A DNA stretch of 64,000 nucleotides, taken from Blastomussa wellsi (Eukaryota > Cnidaria > Anthozoa > Scleractinia > Plerogyridae). How positions within the stretch are numbered: position 1 is the stretch's first letter; each line of letters begins with the position of its first letter. Of this stretch, positions 46,236 through 56,392 are shown one piece after another. Where the stretch lies: contig OX393570.1 in NCBI GenBank assembly GCA_947652115.1, positions 11,452,343 through 11,516,342 of the forward strand, written 5' to 3'. The translations under genes were made by a program, and so were the position numbers. The notes below the pieces were generated by a model. The model searched no databases and had not been told where the DNA came from. It saw only the letters and a program-made list of their open reading frames with translations.

Positions 46236-46604
46236 CGTCTGTTTTGCCGTTAGTGAGTATAACAAGAACTCTCGGTACCTCTCTGAGGTTCCTGACACCA
46301 GCCTTTGGTACAAACATCTGATCCTTGACTTCCGTCAGTCCAATGTCTAGCCGAGACCATCCAATATGATAAGGCAATTCAGCTACTTTCCTTTTCAACT
46401 CGATTTTGTCCTTGTACCCATTGAATGGAATCGGAAATTCTACCGCAGTATTGAATCTCATCACAGCCATGTGGGTTCCAAGTGGATGTATGTCAAGTTT
46501 CTCCATCAGTATCACCACTATTGATTTCTCTTCTTCCCAAAGCGATGGCGAGATATTGTACGAGGAGTCCATAAGTATGCCTAAATCCATTACTTTATGA
46601 CAAT
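46236..46604 (-). CDS. vWA domain, first half, degenerate MIDAS (locus B, first vWA)
   Basis: 369 nt, 123 codons, phase 1; acceptor CTTGAAATAG, donor GTAAGT. It reads CHKVMDLGILMDSSYNISPS, THMAVMRFNTAVEF, GWSRLDIGLTEVKD and VLVILTNGKTDG. Compared with the MIDAS consensus, the second Ser of DxSxS is Asn, the Thr position reads Ser, and the ITDG Asp is Asn. Metal binding is probably weakened or lost. The fold and the paired cysteines look intact. Confidence 0.92.
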
Positions 46605-47258
46605 CTATTTCAAGACAGACAAAATTATGTAAAGATAAATGAACGCTGTCTTCACTGAAGGCATGTCACAGCCTTCCTATTTCTAATGGCAGTGGAACAC
46701 AGCTTATCTGACCACTAATAGACAACCAATCTGCCATATTAAAGGAACTCTTAAAGAAGATAACGACTGACCAAACTACATAATGAGATGTTCGTAACAC
46801 GAGGATCTACTGTATTACAATTCTGCATATCATGCCGTGCACCGGTAATGACAATACTGGATGAGTGTGCTGTTTATTGATTATTGGATTCAGTTGGCTT
46901 ATTTTACGCGGCTAAAGACTTAATTGTCTTTCCTTGCATGCTGATCTTGCAAATATGTTCCTTTTTATAATGTAAAACATGATCAGGCCGTCAAGATATC
47001 GTTAATAAGAAGCTAAGGTAGTGCTATTTAATTGTTAGAAGTACAGTACATGTTTTTGCGTGAAACTACGTTAGCTATTCTGATCCACTTATAATTCGCC
47101 TCTTGATAATTGGGTGCGGGCCTTTTATTTTAAGTACAGTTATGTATTAAACCAGTGTCAATTAGTATGGGTAAATGATTTGAAATGTATGTCTTCTTAG
47201 GTAGACAGTAAAGTATGTAAAGTAGGTAAAGTCTACATACCTTTAGAGCAATTAGCAG

Positions 47259-47466
47259 TATTTCTACTCCCCCGTGGATGGATGCTAATCCATCGCAGGG
47301 TCCCCCCCCCCCCCCCCCCAAGTGATAAATTATTTACCTGGGCGAAGAGAGGCACTGTGAGAATAAGTGTCTTGCCCAAGAACACAACACAGTACCCCGG
47401 TCGAGGCTCGAGCCCGGACCTTTCGCCGAAATCCAGCGCACTAACTATTAGGCCACCGCGCCTCCC
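47259..47466 (-). mobile_element. tRNA-derived SINE with poly-C insertion
   Basis: Read on the minus strand: GGGAGGCGCGGTGGCCTAAT, then GGGCTCGAGCCTCGACCGGG and the common body (CAAGACACTTATTCTCACAG, GCCTCTCTTCGCCCAGG). A run of about 18 C on the plus strand (from 47302) interrupts the 3' part. It lies in the intron before the first vWA of locus B. Confidence 0.8.
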
Positions 47467-47714
47467 ATGAATGTCTAAGCTAATTCGTTCGTGATTTAAC
47501 GAATAAACTTCGTTGATTACAAAGATTCCTTATTGGCTGCTGTCCTTTATGCCATATAAAATATCCCTCACATAAGACTGTGAGCAAGGACTATTATTAC
47601 TAGCTGTATTGACTATATATTTTCAGAAACGATGTGTGCAAAGCCTACAGTCATAGAGGGAATAACTACGGTATTCGTTTCCATCGATTTCAGTGCTGAG
47701 TCATTATGTCTTAC

Positions 47715-47786
47715 TTGAGGTTTCGGACGTTGACGAACCTGACGCCGAGGGGACTGGGGCTGGTGCTGGTTGTATAACAGGTGGCT
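47715..47786 (-). CDS. Pro/Ser linker exon (locus B)
   Basis: 72 nt, acceptor TTTATTCTACAG, donor GTAAGA, phase 1. Encodes PPVIQPAPAPVPSASGSSTS then ETS. Stands before the first vWA. Confidence 0.75.
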
Positions 47787-48910
47787 CTGTAGAATAAAAT
47801 TTAAAACAATAGTTGTAAATGACTTGTTTCAGGCCGTCTTTTAACCAGTCAACAGCAAAACAAATAATGCCTTTTAGTTTACTCGCGTTTTGTACTTGCT
47901 TGCAATGGTGTTTGGGTTCTGATAGCGTTTGTTGTGACGGGTACAATGTTATTACTTTAATTATACCAGAAAACTGCGCATTTATTATAAATCATCAGCT
48001 AAATGAAAAGAAACAAACATAAATAAAAAACATGGCATAATTAACGATCGAACGAATAATCAAGGAACGCTAAACATAGATGCATGGGAGTGGGATCGAA
48101 CGTGAGCTTATAAAATCCATCTGGTTGCCACCTTTTGTCATTTGCTAATCTCACCCTTCCCACCCAATCCATAGCCAGAGAGAGCAATAAGATCAGACTA
48201 TAACACTAGGAGCTCCAAGCCCTTCTCTTACATTGGGGGTTCTCCGCCCTCTACAAGTTGATATGTTCTTTATGCACACCCAATACGATCTTAACGGTTA
48301 TTGTAGGGCCTTTGTTGACAGTTTGGCCGGAGTAGGAACCACAGTCCCCGTCCCCGAAATTCTGCGATGAATGCGGATGCCTAACCAAATGAGCTAACAC
48401 AGCCTGACGAAGTGCCAATGTGACCTTTCTCACCTTCCTAACCCCACGTTAATTAAACGTCTGCTAAGAATTCTTGCCTAAACTGAATTTTCTCATCATT
48501 TCCGGCTAGCAGCTTTTTTTATTTTCAATTCTGCACGAGATAAACGAACAATACAAAAATACAAACTTTACTGACACTTCCCGGCTGAAGAGGGATTTTC
48601 AGTGACAATGCATCCAGAAATTGTATAAAAGCGGCTACCCATTTTGTGTGTTTTTACTGAATTTGTTCTTATTGGAAACGCATTAAACTTAAAAGAATCT
48701 CTTTAGCGATAAATCGGCGATAATCTTTTACCTTTTTCCGTGTGCAGTTCGAAAGATTACTGATGCACACTAACGGTCACTAAATTTCTCTCTTCTAGTA
48801 ATTCAATGTCAATGGGAGCTAGTTGATGAAATAGAATTAAATTTTTGCAACAAAATAAAAAACACATGTCTCACTCAGAATACAAAAAGTGTCACTCAAA
48901 CAAGGCGAAC

Positions 48911-49174
48911 CTGGTTCAACAAGGGGATGTGGAAGAGGCTCTTTCTCGTTTCCTGTTGGTTGGCCGCTGACCGGCTGTACTTGGGGAAGTAGAGAAGACG
49001 TTGGGGCAGGTACAGAACTCTGTGATGGACGTATTACTACCTGTTCCATGCTGACAACTTGAGGATGCTGTGGCTCAGCCGGAAGTGGTTGGGTGGATAC
49101 ATCTATTGACGACTCATTGGACTCATTCGGTTTGACTTCTCCGATTGGCTGATATTCTATTTCGGTTTGGGGCA
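48911..49174 (-). CDS. long Pro/Ser/Glu-rich exon (locus B)
   Basis: 264 nt, 88 codons, phase 1; acceptor TTATCTCTCGTCAG, donor GTTCGC (weak). PQTEIEYQPIGEVKPNESNE, STQPLPAEPQHPQVVSMEQV, PAPTSSLLPQVQPVSGQ. It is acidic and Pro-rich, probably disordered, with one N-glycosylation-type site (NES). It is the most upstream exon of locus B that I place with fair confidence. Confidence 0.65.
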
Positions 49175-49457
49175 CTGACGAGAGATAATTGTATTCAAAA
49201 CGACACTATATAACTGAAGGATTCTCCTGTTAGACCACACATTTCAAATAAATTTAATGAAACGCAGTGAAGTTGCATATAACCATTTGCTGGTAGTTGC
49301 CCTTGTTCCAATCGGTCGCGTTGAAGCAAAACACTCTTAGCTATTAGTCACACAAGCTTAAGTTTTTGAAACACGGACGTCATTGACAGTCATTACTGAT
49401 TCTTGGAATCAGTGTCTGAATGTGCACTAAATTTAGTTCTTGGCGAGTGCGTAAGGT

Positions 49458-49732
49458 GACAACTACTCACCGGCGCCAAAACACGCCATCACCAGGCGTG
49501 TAGTGAGCAGTTTGCACCATCATTTAGCCCAGAACTAGAGCAATAAGTCGTGCAAAGGTTCGAATGGGAAGTTACCCAAAGGACGTGTCCATGAACTAAA
49601 AAAAAGAGTACCTGCTTTGGTACATGCAGTTTTGGGCTGATGGACTACGGCGACACCTACTCAGCAACGCCTCAGCACGCAACTTCGAGGCGCGTAGTGG
49701 GGCGGCATGTAGTGTCATTCAGCCCAGAACTA
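49458..49732. repeat. diverged direct repeat, two copies about 194 bp apart
   Basis: GACAACTACTCACCGGCGCC with TTAGCCCAGAACTAGAG (49458-49540) recurs as GACACCTACTCAGCAACGCC with TCAGCCCAGAACTAGAT (49652-49732). Only part of each unit is conserved. Possibly debris of one older mobile element. Confidence 0.55.
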
Positions 49733-50870
49733 GATAACCAAATTACGTACAAAAGTTTACCGCAGACAATGACAAAGTAGTCATTCTCACTGGTCGCCAG
49801 ATTGAATGTAATCCGGCTAAAGAGCCGAGGGGCAAAAACCGAAAAAAAAAACATCAGAACCAAACAAAGTATCAAACAGGCTTTGCCATAACGATACCGC
49901 GGACCTGCTGACTGCAGCAGCAGTAGCCATCAGCCACCCTTCGCTGCGCCCTAGTGAAGTCAGAAACAGAATGAGAGAGGGTAGCCAGAGCACTGAAATC
50001 CACCACCCACCTGGCCTTTGAGAAGAATGGAGTCTCATTGGGCATGAAAGTGTGCTATGGTGTCGGCCAAGATACTAGAGGCAGTATAACGCGGATTAAC
50101 ACACAAGAAATGCCTCAACTGACAACAACCAAGTCCTTTGACGTAAGCGCAGAAAAGCACATTTTTTAGTACATTTATTTATATCTTATTTAAGGGAGGT
50201 AGCTAGTATGTTAGGACGGTTAAAGTCAGTTTCTGTAATTTCACCGTCAACTGGTATCTTATCTTTGGTCTCCGCGTACCTTGCAGAAACAAATTAAGGT
50301 GTACTAACTGGGGAAAGGTGAGATAAAAGTTGAGCCACAACAATGGACCATTTCTTGATACGTTAAGGAGTTTTTTTTCATATAGGTTTCAGCAGGTGTC
50401 AAAATCAATCCATGCATGTGATCACAATAAAACAATCTGTTACTGGATGGAGAAATTAAAGTTATTTAGCTGAATAGAGGTCGATATTCATTATAATCTT
50501 CTTTAAGAGGTTTCGTGCCAATCTTCTTCAGTTCTATACTTCTCCTCATCCATATTTTTAGCCTAAGAGTATAAGTTTGATCCTTAAATTTCTCATGGCA
50601 CGTTCATGACACTATTCGTTATACGCCAAAAGCTTTGCAAATAATTCGGCTTTTTTTTTTCAAGTTTTCCCTTGAACATTTAGCTAACTTATAACAATGT
50701 CCTGCCAATAGTAATTAATTTGCAGACTAGAAAACTTTTCTCTCTCTTTCCTTCCATTCCCACAAGGTTATATTATAGTATAGTGTACGAACGCACCAAT
50801 CAAATTCTCAAATTTCGGCGAAAGCAAACCACATTACAATGTTGCTGGCAAATTTCGCATCATATAACAG

Positions 50871-51096
50871 AATATGGACCTTTAGATCGGAGTACGAGAT
50901 CAAGTACGAGTACGACTTTCGAATTTCAATCCAGTTACGGTCCCAGAAGCCTCACTCTTCCCAATTATTAACCAGTTGAAAATGAGACTGTCAGTGCAAG
51001 ACTGCTGTAAAATGTGACAACAAAGGCGCGAGAAGTTAGTTTGAAAAGTCGTACTCGTACTCTATCTCGTACGCCGATCTGAAGGTCCCTATTATG
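50871..51096. mobile_element. MITE-like element with GTACGAG-rich inverted ends
   Basis: AATATGGACCTTTAGATCGG and AGTACGAGATCAAGTACGAG on the left are inverted at the right end as CTCGTACTCTATCTCGTACG and CCGATCTGAAGGTCCCTATT. About 226 bp, no frame. Confidence 0.75.
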
Positions 51097-51193
51097 TGTG
51101 TTTATCATATTGAACCAACCTGAACAAGTCAAGCGCACGGTTCTCTAGATGTACCTGGTACTGAAAGGTCTGCTTCCTAACCTTTAAACTTAC

Positions 51194-51227
51194 CTTCAGA
51201 GAATACATTTTCACCATCTCCAGAAAT
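51194..51227 (-). CDS. possible 34-nt exon upstream of locus B
   Basis: Very good splice signals: acceptor ATTTTCTTCACAG and donor GTAAGT. Read in phase 0 it gives ISGDGENVFSE and leaves in phase 1, which fits the exon at 49174. A phase 1 entry hits a stop at once, so the exons of locus C could not splice into it in frame. Confidence 0.35.
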
Positions 51228-52704
51228 CTGTGAAGAAAATATAACTATCGAGAACATATGCAAATAAACATGCATATCCGCTGTGCACAAGTTTAGTCTA
51301 GAGAAACGTAAATATATACAAATAAAAGGTGGAAACTAGCAAATGTTGTTTCACATAAAAAATCTTGTTAGAAGAATAAATAACTGTCATATGACGTAAA
51401 CATTGTTTGCACGCGGGAGGTAATCAATGGTGGTCTTAATTCCCCCTCAACTTTCTGACGGACTCGTACAATTGTTTATAGTGGTGGATTTTTTTTAAAT
51501 TTGACAACAGAAAAGCTATTTTTCCGAATCCATAATTTTATTTTCCCTTCAATCAGTATCAATCCCGTCATTTAACGTGGTAGTGCGCTAAACGTAGTAG
51601 CTAGTTTTCAGGTAAGCTACGATTGAATGGCATTTTTATCGATGTTCTTGATGTTTTTTGTGCGAAGAAATACACACTACCAGAAAACAGGTGTTGTTAG
51701 CTGGTTATAGCCATCCTCGCTCGAATGCACGCCGATTCTAGAGAAAATCGTTCAATAATCGCAGGTATAATTCAATTATAACATTACTAGTCTCATTTTT
51801 GTTGCAGTTTCTCTTTGAAATTCCATGTGTTTAAGTTTTTCTCTTAAATGTTTATAATTCTTTTATGCCACAACTTTCCATCAGATGCTTTAACCAACCA
51901 GGTCAATTGCGTTCTCCACGATTTGAATCGCTCAAGTATATTGCCCCCTATTGAGCAGGTAGCCACTACCTCTCTGGAACCTTTATTTGCATTTGCCCGT
52001 TGTAAATACTACTTCTATTGTTTTCTTGGGCTGGGGTATTCTTGTGACCTGTTAATTATTGTTTTCAAAACCAATAACATGTCTCGATCCGAGAGTTAGT
52101 GGACGATGCCTTTTGAGGCGAATTATAACAGAATAAAGCGAAAAAGTTCTTGCAGCTTTATACCACTGTTGAACCCAAGTGGTGGGTAGAACTCGTGATT
52201 CATGCTTTTAAGGCTGGTTTTCACTACCGCATAAGCATACGCATAACGACATAACCATAACGCCAGTGAGAACAGCAGCAAAATAAGCATAAACATAAAC
52301 ACGAGCATAAGTTCAAGAAAAACGGGCAGTGTCCGTTCTTCTTGTGCTTATGCTTATGTCACATTATGTCGTGGTGATTCCTCGTGAGGAAAAAGTAATA
52401 TAAACATTTATTTTTTTCTTAGTGCGTGAGCGGACGAAATTCAACAATCCTGCAATCTGATTGGTTCCGGGAGCGGGTGGAATTATCTCGGAATTTTCTT
52501 GCCGCCCACGGCAAGTTCCGGCCCGCTCACGGCAATTTATGAGAAAATGTTGTGGCGAGACGAGTTTTGTTCCCAAAAAATCAATGTAGTTGCTCACCAA
52601 CCGTTGTAAATGAAAGGAAAAATTAGCAGTGGAATTAAAGGCCTTGAAGTTCTCCAAAAGGCGAGTGTTCATTTTCTTTATTTCCAGAATTAAGTAATAT
52701 TAAT

Positions 52705-52980
52705 AACTAACACGAGAGACAGTGTTTCATCACATTTCCAAACACCGAGAAGAGAGTACGACGCCCAGCGGAGTATTTTTGACGAACTTCGAGGGAAATG
52801 TGAGGAAGCACTGTCTCGAGTGTTTGATATATCTTCTCAATCGAAACTAAAACTACAGAGAAAACGAAGAAATAAAATCGTAAAAATCTATGCTAATTAA
52901 GATCACATTTCTAAACCACGGTTACGGTTCTGTATTCCTTTGTTTTAACGTGATGAATTATTAATGAGTTTGAGAAGTTA
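52705..52980. repeat. dispersed repeat, copy 2 (inverted)
   Basis: Contains CACGAGAGACAGTGTTTCAT, CCAAACACCGAGAAGAGAGT, AACCACGGTTACGGTTCTGT and ACGTGATGAATTATTAATGA, which are the inverse of the copy at 33535-33710. The internal part of this copy is longer. Confidence 0.75.
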
Positions 52981-53191
52981 TCATTTCACAGCCGTTTGTC
53001 GATCGTTGTTTGTAATAGACCTTATTCACGACTATTCGCTCAGACGAAGGGCTAACGCTCGAAACGTCAGCTCTCGCATCTCTTTACGGTGGCCAATTCA
53101 CATTATCACACAGTTGATAAAACCAAATTATATTGTTATACTTCCCACCGACTCAGAACCACCGTTTCTTTAGGAACTCCCCCACCCTCCC

Positions 53192-53644
53192 CTTATTCAC
53201 GATAGCCGCCATGTTTGTTTTCACATTGTATTGCAAATTAGGCACGTGATTTGCGAGGGGGCAAACAAGCCCACATCGACAAATTTCAGCTGGTTTCTTA
53301 TAATATCTGATAATTTTTTTCATAGCCATGCTTTGGTTTCTCTTTTGTGGTTTACATATTCTAAGTTTAACGCAATTTTGGCACTTTTTAAAACTTTTTA
53401 AAAGAAGAAAACGGCTTGCGTAGTTAATAAGTCAAGGTATTAAGTAACTATTTCAAACTAGCCTTATAATGAAATTATTTTCTATAACTTGGCTCTCAAA
53501 CGTGGCGTTAACGCAGATACTTCACTTTTTAGCCCGTCCGATTTTCCGAGAAACGGCATCATTTCAATGTTTGCGCCCTGGCAGACAACGTGGCTAATTT
53601 GCATTACAATATGAAAACCATCATGGCGGCTATCGTGAATATGG
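53192..53644. mobile_element. inverted-repeat element with about 75-bp arms
   Basis: CTTATTCACGATAGCCGCCA and TGCAAATTAGGCACGTGATT on the left correspond to the inverse of AACGTGGCTAATTTGCATTA and TGGCGGCTATCGTGAATATG on the right. About 300 bp of AT-rich sequence lie between. A related short piece (ACATGGCTAATTGGCATTAT) appears near 54601. Confidence 0.72.
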
Positions 53645-54921
53645 TCCATTGTTTGATCGTTCGCACTGATTTTCATGCCAGTTGTGATTCACTGCAAGTG
53701 GCCGGTTTTCAGACTCCAGTTTGCATTTGAAACGCCGTGTCTATGCTACCTTTTGTCAAAACCAAACTCCACTTTCTACCATTCAAGAAGAGGTGTCTTA
53801 ATAAAGAACAGTTAAATTGATTCTCAGTATTCTTTTTCCGTACACAGGCGGCCATAAGACTTACTACAAACGTACAGGAAGTTCACTGAGTTTCCCTTTC
53901 GAAATTCGCTAACCGTCTCAATTCTGTCTATCGAAATAGATGCTGTTTGAATCAAAGAAATGAGTAAATGAGGGAGGCAGGGAGTGTTTCATATATTTTG
54001 TTTACTTTAAAAATTGTATTTAGCTAGTGTGTAGAGGATGACCTTATATGAGGGGTCCAAGATTATTCGCCTTAGGTAGGTGAGGTCTGAGGTAGGTATG
54101 ATATTTGAACAAAATTAAACATCCTCGCTCAGCACTGGAGAAAATACAGGATTCCTAATAGTGAGGTATTTTGCCCGGTCGATTACTATGCAAGAAAACT
54201 AGTTCTTAGCAAGGGCTATTGAAATCCAAAGAGAAAAACTGGAGGTAGCCACGTACATTTTCGAGATAATTGGGTTTGAAATCTGGAAAAAGTGCTGACG
54301 TGACATTTTTTTAAAAAAAATAAAAGTGAAATGTTCTTGCAAATTCCCTTTGAATTTGTTTTAACAAACAGAATAAGTATTAAATATAACAATCTTAAAC
54401 ATAACTGACAAATACTATCTTTGAAACCTCGTGATCCACGTTGCGAGATGCGCAGAACGTTACGTTGCGTGATGTACAGAAAATGTGCGCAGTAACAAAG
54501 GAAGGTATCAAAAGGAGGTATCAAAATTCACCTCAGCAGTATTCTGTCATAATGTCAATATAATAAATGTGGGTTTTATTTCCAATATATCTGGTAGACA
54601 ACATGGCTAATTGGCATTATTGTGTCCGAACCATGTTGTGTGATGTATTTTATTCACTCGCATCCATTCAAAAATGTCAAATTAGTGAACGTAAATGAAA
54701 GAAAGCTTGTCATGTTTTTGTCGCCGCTGTCAAGTCAACGCCAATCTAGGCCTTTCAGTTTGTCAAAAAACGAAAGTGTAACCCAGGCTCCACAAATCGA
54801 TCCGCCAATCCCGCTGGAACAATTCCTTGCAACCATCCAAGATGCCGTACCTGACAACATGTTGGTTCCTCACTAAGTGTGGACGGTCCACATCAAGAAC
54901 ATTTCAGCTGTCATTCCAGTT

Positions 54922-55200
54922 ACTTGATTTACTGCATCTCGTGCCATCAATGGTCAGCTCTCTATATCGGGGAAACCGGCCGCAACCTCCGGGAGCGTTT
55001 TGGTGAACACCACGGAGCATCGAAAATAATTCTCACGGTTTCCCCGTAGCGGAGAATTTTAACGGATTCAACTCCGACTACGAGATTCGCGGTATCAAGC
55101 TCTGCTCGGGCAATAACATCTGCCGGAAACGAGCACAGTCCTGAAATCAGAAACCCTGTAGAGCACCATTCATCATCACCTATAATCAAGCCTTACCTTA
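54922..55200 (+). pseudogene. GIY-YIG endonuclease fragment of a retroelement
   Basis: The plus-strand frame reads LIYCISCHQWSALYIGETGR then NLRERFGEHHGASK: a GIY-YIG core with Y-I-G-E-T-G-R and the catalytic-type Arg and Glu-His. Further downstream, after frame changes, KLCSGNNICRKR- and RNPVEHHSSSP-like pieces continue the family. Such domains sit at the end of Penelope-like element polymerases. No reverse transcriptase is seen next to it. Confidence 0.65.
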
Positions 55201-55720
55201 CATCCACAAAGTATTACACCAGAAACTGAAAACTCATTCTCCATTCCACAGAATGCTTACGTGAATTTTTCAAATAAACACCTGTTTCAATCGTATAATT
55301 TATGCTGCAAACTTATCATTTTTGCTTAGTAACCCACAAGAGTTCCAATCTCTCACTCAAATAACGAATTTTCGCTTGTGAGTTATGCTATGCATCCACA
55401 GTGCTATCCATGGTTTCAGTGTGTATTTCGTTCGCAGTTACTGATTTCTACCGAGGGTTAAGAACTTGGGCTAAAGTGCTCGGGATGCAAAGGCCAACTC
55501 TATGTTTTCGTCTTGCACCCTAGGCAAAGCTCCGAAGTTACGGATGGCCAGGCAGGGAGAAGTACGGTGGGGACTTAAATGCATGCCCGTGGCATTTCCC
55601 GCTACGGTAGTCCTGAAGGCCTTTCTGAAACCCTAAAAATGGAATGACAACGGAGCTCTTATGAAGCTACGAAGGCTAACACCCTACGTAGTGGATTTAG
55701 CGGGCTTCTGAAACCGAAAC

Positions 55721-55911
55721 TGTAATGTATCGATAGTATTGTCTACCGGAAGTTGTGTTAGCGGAAGTTCTCACATTCTGTAAACGTGCAAAGGATCATG
55801 GGGTTTTGTGTGGGCCATGCTTTTTCGGATGTCATGGCGGCTGAATAAAGTGTAGTTCTTTTCATAGTTAAATCTGGTTTATTATTCGGCCATCCGGGCG
55901 TCATTGTTACA
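55721..55911 (+). mobile_element. solo LTR flanked by a 5-bp target duplication
   Basis: The 191-bp segment starts TGTAATGTATCGAT and ends CGTCATTGTTACA (TGTAA/TTACA ends). The five bases GAAAC lie directly on both sides. AATAAA occurs inside (CTGAATAAAGTG), as expected of an LTR polyadenylation signal. No internal retroelement region is adjacent, so it looks like the product of LTR-LTR recombination. Confidence 0.75.
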
Positions 55912-56326
55912 GAAACTGTATAAACTTTCGCGTGGTCTCTAGTTTAGAAGACCGAGCAAGAAGCAACAAACTTGGACCATGACTATAAGGGAAGAACGAG
56001 AGCGAAGCGTACAACAAATATGGCTGATCACTCGTTCGGCGCCCAGGACTAGTCGCATGAAAGCGAGGCTAGTCAGTCTTTTGATGTTTTGTTTTTACCA
56101 GAAAGTCTTGCTTCTTCGTCGATTTGGTTCGTTTTGTTTCGCTCTCCCTACGCGTTTTTGTGTTTCTGAATACCAACGGAAGTGAGTAATATCTTCCACA
56201 GCAGTTTCTCTGTTCGCCTCTTAGGGGAAACAGACGAAGGAAACACATGAGGAAAGGAGTTCGTGATCACCGAAGCAACTGGTTAGGTTCAGACTGGAAG
56301 ATATTAGAAAATGTGATCGCATTTAC

Positions 56327-56392
56327 CTCCGAGTCGTTGTCATTTGGTTCAATGCTTTCAGTGGTTTTAACGGCGGGGCAGTTGAAGTTCAT
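56327..56392 (-). CDS. possible first coding exon of locus B
   Basis: ATG at 56392 opens MNFNCPAVKTTESIEPNDND then SE, ending at a GTAAAT donor in phase 0. It would join the 34-nt exon at 51227 and then the exon at 49174 in one open frame, giving a total of 1536 codons with the stop. Against it: there is no signal peptide, and the frame is also open upstream of this ATG (HGIARNKYYGVITKR), so the true start may lie elsewhere. Confidence 0.25.

Larger units (their letters stand above)
29669..49174 (-). other. Locus B: giant modular vWA / WSC-like / mucin-like secreted protein
   Basis: Nineteen exons join in one frame from 49174 to a TAG stop at 29669, giving 4508 nt (about 1,500 residues). The order is linker, linker, vWA, mucin exon, linker, W4+E3, linker, vWA, linker, W5+E4, linker, W6+E5, W7+E6. 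W is the 69-77-codon first half and E the 53-60-codon second half of one eight-Cys module. Every junction is phase 1 except the intron inside the second vWA (phase 0). The amino end is uncertain: no signal peptide was found, and the only upstream candidates are the short exons at 51194 and 56327. The layout implies an extended secreted protein with binding modules on glycosylated spacers. Confidence 0.8.

Noticed and set aside
49817..50038. Minus-strand open frame with a hydrophobic stretch (WWISVLWLPSLILFLTSL)
   Set aside because: It could pass for a signal peptide, but no donor in phase 1 follows and it lies beside a degraded direct repeat. More likely debris.
54622..54876. 84-codon plus-strand frame next to the GIY-YIG fragment
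   Set aside because: Could be part of the same retroelement, but no motif is recognisable, so it is not annotated separately.
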